A stretch of 5,012 bases of DNA, taken from the NCBI GenBank assembly GCA_021788565.1, contig JAJYKO010000529.1:1-5012 (forward strand). The letters run 5' to 3'. Positions 1 through 5,012 of this stretch are shown here, piece by piece (within the stretch, counting starts at the first letter, position 1; each line of letters begins with the position of its first letter). The translations under genes were made by a program, and so were the position numbers. Origin of the DNA: Chloroflexota bacterium. Its GTDB lineage: Bacteria > Chloroflexota > UBA6077. The notes beneath the pieces are model-generated. The model worked only from the letters and a program-made list of their open reading frames with translations, made no database searches and was not told the origin of the DNA.

Positions 1-333
1 AAGTGCTTTCCTCCAGTGGTAAGGCCCCGGAATGGCTGCCGCTAGAGCACCAGAACCGTGGTCGAGTGCCTGCGGAAGGCCAAGTCTCACTCCCGCACGA
101 CCCGGGGAGCGGGACAGGTGAGGGCGGGAGGCGCGCCCGAACTGTCGCTGTTTGTGTTCTGCCGTCATGATCCTATTCCGACCGCTGGCTGTGCTAATTC
201 CGTATACCTGGCGTATTTCGCCGTGAACGGTTTCGGAACAAACAAAGCCTGCGCAGTGGGGACCAGGGTGAAATCCGCAAAGGTATGCATCACCAGATCC
301 TGGCTATGTGAAAGCTTAAACGATGCGCTGTCG
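1..333. other. Region without a supportable gene
   Basis: Two overlapping frames run to the left window edge: plus strand 3-170 (55 codons ending in TGA) and minus strand 168 to 1 (ATG start, only a weak AGGA 2 nt upstream). They share codon boundaries, so each is partly the mirror of the other, and neither product is recognisable. Positions 60-140 are very GC-rich with competing stems: CTCCCGC (90-96) can pair with GCGGGAG (124-130), or TCCCGC (91-96) with GCGGGA (109-114). Positions 171-333 are less GC-rich and contain only small hairpins. No tRNA, known riboswitch or insertion-sequence end was identified. Confidence 0.5.
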
Positions 334-334
334 A

Positions 335-366
335 GGAGGGTCCGTCACGGGGACGGCGGACCCTCC
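335..366 (-). terminator. GC-rich hairpin after the transporter gene
   Basis: GGAGGGTCCG (335-344) and CGGACCCTCC (357-366) form a perfect 10-bp stem with a 12-nt loop, starting 17 nt after the transporter TGA (386-384). On the minus strand the downstream flank has no U tract, so termination would be weak or factor-assisted. On the plus strand there is no upstream gene for it to serve. Confidence 0.5.
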
Positions 367-383
367 GAGCCGTTAGCAGAGCG

Positions 384-1697
384 TCACGCCATTTTGACGT
401 TGCCCTCTTCTGATGTACCCGCAGATTTCCAGACAGGTGGATTGTGCCTAAGCGGAATGATCAGCGCTGCGGCAACAATCGCGAGCAATCCGGAGACCGT
501 CATCGCGACGGGGAACCCAGACTGCTTGATCAAAACCGCGGTGAGAATACCACCGTATACTCCCCCCGATCCCTTCGCTATCGCGTACAACAGGCCGTAG
601 TTAGAGCCAGCGGCGAGGCTGCCGTAGTACTGCCCGATGGTCGCAGGGAACAGAGTGAACAGAGGCCCCCAGAAGAAGATGGCCGCGAACGCCGCGAGAA
701 CAAACAGGATCTCGCTGTGCACCGCACCAGCGACCACAGTCAAGAACAGGAACACGGCGGTCAGGATGTAGGTCCAGATCATCGAATTCTCTCTGCCGAG
801 GCGTTCCGATATGCCTCCGAGAACCACCCTGCCGACGCCATTAAAAACGGTGATGCCGGCCGCTGCGATCGTGCCTGTCGCCGCCGTGAACTTGAAGCTC
901 TTGGAATAGGCTACGATCTGGCTCACACCCGCGAGTCCGGCGCTGGAAATCAGTATGAAGGAGACAACCAGCGTCCAGAACTGCCATGTTGAAGCTGCCT
1001 GCCCCAAGGTATACTGGTGGTCGGACGGTCTCGCAACTGCTTTAACCTTCGGCGTCCAGTTCGGCGGCCGCCATCCAACCGGAGGATCCTTGATGAAGAA
1101 GGCCGCGACGATGGACACGCCTCCAATGATCACCGCCATTAGGTAGATGACGTTGAAGAACACACTGTCCGGCGAAGTCTTCGGGATCGCCTGGATCGGG
1201 AAGATGAATGGTAGGGAGCCCCACGAGAAAGCCGCTGCCATAAGGCCCGCGACCACGCCCCTCTTATCTGGAAACCAAGTGTTAGCCACGGTCACCGCGG
1301 TGTTATAGATGAACCCCGCGAAGAGGCTTCCTATACACCACAGGATAAGAACGAACGTGTAATTGGGGCCGAGCGACGTTGCGTAGATGCCAACTCCCCC
1401 AACCAACCCAGCGACGATGGTAACCCAGCGTGGACCGAATTTGTCCCTGAGGATACCGCCAGGCAGAGTACCAATAGACTCGAAAACCACGAACAGAGTG
1501 AACATCCAGCCGATCTGTGAGCTGGACCAGTGATATATGCCCCCGATGTGCCCTGCCATAGAGCTCCACGCATATTCGTATGGGCTGATGACGCTCATGG
1601 CAAGAAACGCTGCTACAAAGACAACCCACCGGCTGTATCCAAGGATCTGCTTGTCAGTCTGAAACGTCTTGCTTCCAGCAACCGATACGCTAGACAT
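384..1697 (-). CDS. oxlT: MFS oxalate/formate antiporter family (OFA) transporter, OxlT-like
   Basis: This is an inner-membrane carrier of the major facilitator superfamily, probably importing oxalate for the adjacent oxidoreductase. Its 437 residues give 12 hydrophobic helices (about 22-42, 60-80, 90-108, 112-135, 147-168, 180-202, 236-262, 270-295, 305-325, 329-352, 362-390, 395-416) with a polar central loop at 203-235. Family marks are GGILRDKFGPR (80-90, the loop 2-3 motif) and WFPDKRG (141-147), as in OxlT. Arg290 in FNGVGRVVLGG aligns with OxlT Arg272. Lys375 in NYGLLYAIAKG corresponds to OxlT Lys355, with one extra residue in the local spacing; these two charges bind oxalate in OxlT. 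The ATG at 1697 has GAGGAG at 1710-1705, 7 nt upstream. The same frame extends to an ATG at 1784, but that adds a basic segment without a ribosome binding site. Substrate is inferred; formate or another small dicarboxylate is possible. Confidence 0.88.
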   Translation of the reverse strand: MSSVSVAGSKTFQTDKQILGYSRWVVFVAAFLAMSVISPYEYAWSSMAGHIGGIYHWSSSQIGWMFTLFVVFESIGTLPGGILRDKFGPRWVTIVAGLVGGVGIYATSLGPNYTFVLILWCIGSLFAGFIYNTAVTVANTWFPDKRGVVAGLMAAAFSWGSLPFIFPIQAIPKTSPDSVFFNVIYLMAVIIGGVSIVAAFFIKDPPVGWRPPNWTPKVKAVARPSDHQYTLGQAASTWQFWTLVVSFILISSAGLAGVSQIVAYSKSFKFTAATGTIAAAGITVFNGVGRVVLGGISERLGRENSMIWTYILTAVFLFLTVVAGAVHSEILFVLAAFAAIFFWGPLFTLFPATIGQYYGSLAAGSNYGLLYAIAKGSGGVYGGILTAVLIKQSGFPVAMTVSGLLAIVAAALIIPLRHNPPVWKSAGTSEEGNVKMA

Positions 1698-1704
1698 CGC
1701 TTGT

Positions 1705-1710
1705 CTCCTC
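1705..1710 (-). promoter_or_regulatory. Ribosome binding site deciding the transporter start
   Basis: GAGGAG within AGAGGAGA lies 7 nt before the ATG at 1697, at ideal spacing. The in-frame ATG at 1784 has none, so the 437-residue protein starting MSSVSVAGSK is preferred over the 466-residue frame. Confidence 0.8.
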
Positions 1711-1840
1711 TCTTGAACTACTTTCTCGACAGTTTTGACGAAACGAGATCCGAAGAAGAGGAAAATCACTCGACGATAAGACAAAGCCTGGACCTATCGA
1801 TACACGAAGGTCGTAAGGAGGCAACGGAGGAGCATGAGTC

Positions 1841-1860
1841 AACCGGCAAGACCACCGGTT
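1841..1860. repeat. 20-bp inverted repeat AACCGG-N8-CCGGTT (candidate operator)
   Basis: It is a perfect 6-8-6 inverted repeat, 144 bp upstream of the transporter ATG. It has the same geometry as the repeat at 1892-1911 but different arm sequence, and the two centres are 51 bp apart, close to five helical turns. The repeat is directly visible; regulation is inferred and weak. Confidence 0.25.
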
Positions 1861-1891
1861 CTCACGCAGGTGAGGAAAGGTTGACAACGCT

Positions 1892-1911
1892 GTTCCTGAC
1901 ATCATAGGAAC
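1892..1911. repeat. 20-bp inverted repeat GTTCCT-N8-AGGAAC (candidate operator)
   Basis: A perfect 6-bp inverted repeat with an 8-bp spacer lies about 200 bp upstream of the transporter start. The size and symmetry would suit a dimeric repressor or activator. Six-base arms also arise by chance in a stretch this long, so the regulatory role is only a suggestion. Confidence 0.25.
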
Positions 1912-2158
1912 GATCTGCCCTCCCGCTCAAGGTGCGGAGACAATCCAAGTTGCCTGCTCCGCAGCCAAAGGTCGGCAAAGCCACTTGCCGCGACTCTGCT
2001 CCCACCTGTTCATCGGGATCGTCAAGATGCGACAGGCACCTTGCCGGCAAACCGTGACCGCATTGTCATGGTCCTCCACTATTTGGAAATACCCAAGCTC
2101 TGGAAGCACACGCATCGCACCGGTGCCAGACGTGACGCGCGACACAATACGTGCGGCC

Positions 2159-2206
2159 CCGGCTGCCCGTCCGAGTGGGGATACCCCCGCCCAGACGAGC
2201 AGCCGG
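2159..2206 (-). terminator. Strong stem-loop after the oxidoreductase operon
   Basis: CCGGCTGC (2159-2166) pairs with GCAGCCGG (2199-2206). After one mismatch, CGTC (2168-2171) pairs with GACG (2194-2197), and a small GGGG/CCCC hairpin (2177-2180 with 2184-2187) fills the centre. It begins 16 nt after the beta TAG. No run of T follows on the minus strand, so it is not a classical intrinsic terminator. It could end transcription weakly, act with Rho, or protect the 3' end of the operon mRNA. The hairpin is plain in the sequence; the role is inferred. Confidence 0.5.
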
Positions 2207-2221
2207 CCAGGCTTTATGGTG

Positions 2222-4431
<2,210 letters not shown>

Positions 4432-4436
4432 TGCAC

Positions 4437-4443
4437 TCACCTC
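4437..4443 (-). promoter_or_regulatory. Ribosome binding site deciding the alpha start
   Basis: GAGGTGA is a 7-nt match to the anti-Shine-Dalgarno complement AGGAGGTGA. It sits 5 nt before the GTG at 4431 and 4 nt after the delta TAA stop at 4450-4448. Its position just after the upstream stop suggests that ribosomes finishing delta re-initiate on alpha. Confidence 0.75.
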
Positions 4444-4447
4444 ACTC

Positions 4448-5012
4448 TTAGAATCGAACGACGCCGCCGGCGAAGTCCATCTCGGGAACCGCCGTAAGGG
4501 CACCCTGCACCGGGCATTCTGTCCAGCAGATACCGCAGCCTTTGCAATAATCGAGATTGACTGTAAAGCCGGCCGGATCAGGATTGATGCAAGCGTCGGG
4601 GCAGTAAATGTCGCAGACGCGGCACTGTGTGCACTTCTCCTGATCTATCACGGGGCGCAGGAAGCGCCAGTTGCCGGTGATCATTCCCTCGTTTTGCCCA
4701 ACCGGGGACGGAATGATGGCCGGGACTTCTTCGCCGATGGCCCGCTCCTGTCGATGTGCCGCGGGGCCCGGATTGTATCCTGCCGCCCCCAGCCAATGCA
4801 CTTTGACTTCATCGAAGCCACGCCGAATTCCGGCGGGGTCGGTGACCACAGCCTCCAGCGAAGCCTGGTCGACTACGCCAGAGATCTTAGCGACGGCGCC
4901 AGCCATCGGTGCCGCCGCGCCTGCGCCGATCCCACCTGTCTCTGTCGCGCCCTCGATGCCGCTGAGCGCGCCCTCTAGAGCGCCGGCGCCCGCGGACACC
5001 GTGGCTATCGCT
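4448..5012 (-). CDS. Oxalate oxidoreductase, fused gamma-delta subunit (3' part; 5' end beyond window)
   Basis: This subunit carries electrons from the thiamine site to external ferredoxin through two [4Fe-4S] clusters; it is cytoplasmic. The frame is open to the window edge, so the 187 residues seen are the C-terminal part. A GTG at 4999 is not a credible start because the frame continues upstream and no ribosome binding site is seen. The last ~70 residues are a bacterial 2x[4Fe-4S] ferredoxin domain: CTQCRVCDIYC (Cx2Cx2Cx3C) then CKGCGICWTEC (Cx2Cx2Cx3C), about 4633-4514. Before it, GNWRFLRPVID is the usual lead-in of POR delta domains. Further upstream, MAGAVAKISGVVDQASLEAVV resembles the end of a POR gamma domain, so gamma and delta are fused, as in Moorella OOR and unlike four-subunit pyruvate enzymes. 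The region around 4999-4870 is unusually rich in Ala and Gly. The TAA stop lies 16 nt before the alpha start, so the two are co-transcribed and probably translationally coupled. Family assignment is firm; substrate comes from alpha. Confidence 0.9.
   Translation of the reverse strand, partial: AIATVSAGAGALEGALSGIEGATETGGIGAGAAAPMAGAVAKISGVVDQASLEAVVTDPAGIRRGFDEVKVHWLGAAGYNPGPAAHRQERAIGEEVPAIIPSPVGQNEGMITGNWRFLRPVIDQEKCTQCRVCDIYCPDACINPDPAGFTVNLDYCKGCGICWTECPVQGALTAVPEMDFAGGVVRF

Larger units (their letters stand above)
1698..2221. other. 525-bp intergenic region with stem-loops, no convincing gene
   Basis: It separates the OOR operon from the transporter. Short frames exist on both strands, but none has a good ribosome binding site with a recognisable product. 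The best minus-strand one (GTG 2145 to 1927, containing VEDHDNAVTVCRQGACRIL) has a fairly GC-rich third position, is open upstream into beta, and is unrecognised; it could be a remnant. Besides the operon hairpin there are two more stem-loops: TGCGGAG (1933-1939) with CTCCGCA (1957-1963), and CGGCAA (1973-1978) with TTGCCG (1985-1990). I searched by eye for promoters reading toward the transporter and found only weak matches (for example TTGACT near 1841 followed about 17 nt on by TCCTTA), not enough to call one. The transporter promoter probably lies here. Confidence 0.6.

Noticed and set aside
60..140. Cobalamin riboswitch or other known structured RNA
   Set aside because: The region is GC-rich with stems, but I find no conserved B12-box or other riboswitch core motif.
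444..992. Plus-strand open frame of 182 codons opposite the transporter
   Set aside because: Its product is highly charged and low in complexity, as expected from the antisense of a membrane protein gene, and it lies fully within the transporter.
1698..1784. Longer transporter start at 1784
   Set aside because: There is no ribosome binding site before it, and it adds 29 residues not expected for OFA transporters; the ATG at 1697 has GAGGAG at good spacing.
1881..1910. Plus-strand TTGACA (1881-1886) as a promoter -35 box
   Set aside because: No good -10 box follows at 16-18 nt, and there is no plus-strand gene downstream for it to drive.
2019..2069. Possible 15-codon leader peptide after GGAGG at 2077-2073
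   Set aside because: The ATG is only 3 nt from the GGAGG, the peptide is not recognisable, and no attenuator structure follows it.
4432..4503. Longer alpha start at 4503
   Set aside because: It would overlap the delta ferredoxin domain, the extra residues (MPLRRFPRW and on) are out-of-frame delta sequence, and there is no suitable ribosome binding site; the GTG at 4431 has one and restores the family's residue numbering.

Overview
The window holds one bacterial-style metabolic module, entirely on the minus strand: an oxalate oxidoreductase (OOR), a thiamine-diphosphate and iron-sulfur enzyme of the 2-oxoacid:ferredoxin oxidoreductase family, followed by a transporter of the oxalate/formate antiporter (OFA) family. 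Genes have clear Shine-Dalgarno sites, use GTG as well as ATG starts, and the DNA is GC-rich. An enzyme delivering low-potential electrons to ferredoxin suggests an anaerobe or microaerophile (acetogen, sulfate reducer, or uncultured soil or subsurface lineage). I cannot place it taxonomically from this sequence.

Layout from right to left, the direction of transcription. From 5012 to 4448 lies the 3' part of a fused gamma-delta subunit, cut by the window edge, ending in a two-[4Fe-4S] ferredoxin domain. At 4431-3226 is the alpha subunit (GTG start, 401 aa). At 3214-2222 is the beta subunit (330 aa), with the thiamine-diphosphate site and four probable ligands of a third cluster. The three are closely spaced (16 and 11 nt gaps) with strong ribosome binding sites between them, so they form one operon. 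A strong hairpin follows beta. About 525 bp without a convincing gene comes next (2221-1698), with several stem-loops and two 20-bp inverted repeats. Then comes the 12-helix MFS transporter at 1697-384 (437 aa), followed by a 10-bp GC-rich hairpin. Positions 1-333 hold no gene I can support.

The assignment to oxalate rather than pyruvate or 2-oxoglutarate rests on active-site residues. With the start chosen by its ribosome binding site, alpha has Arg31 (in YPIRP, where pyruvate enzymes have YPITP), Arg109, Asp112 and Phe117. As I remember them, these are the same numbers as the substrate-binding and switch-loop residues of Moorella thermoacetica OOR. The transporter independently carries an Arg and a Lys matching the two charged substrate-binding residues of Oxalobacter OxlT (Arg272, Lys355). 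Together the genes would import oxalate and oxidise it to two CO2, reducing ferredoxin. OOR does not make formate, so the counter-substrate of the transporter is the open question.
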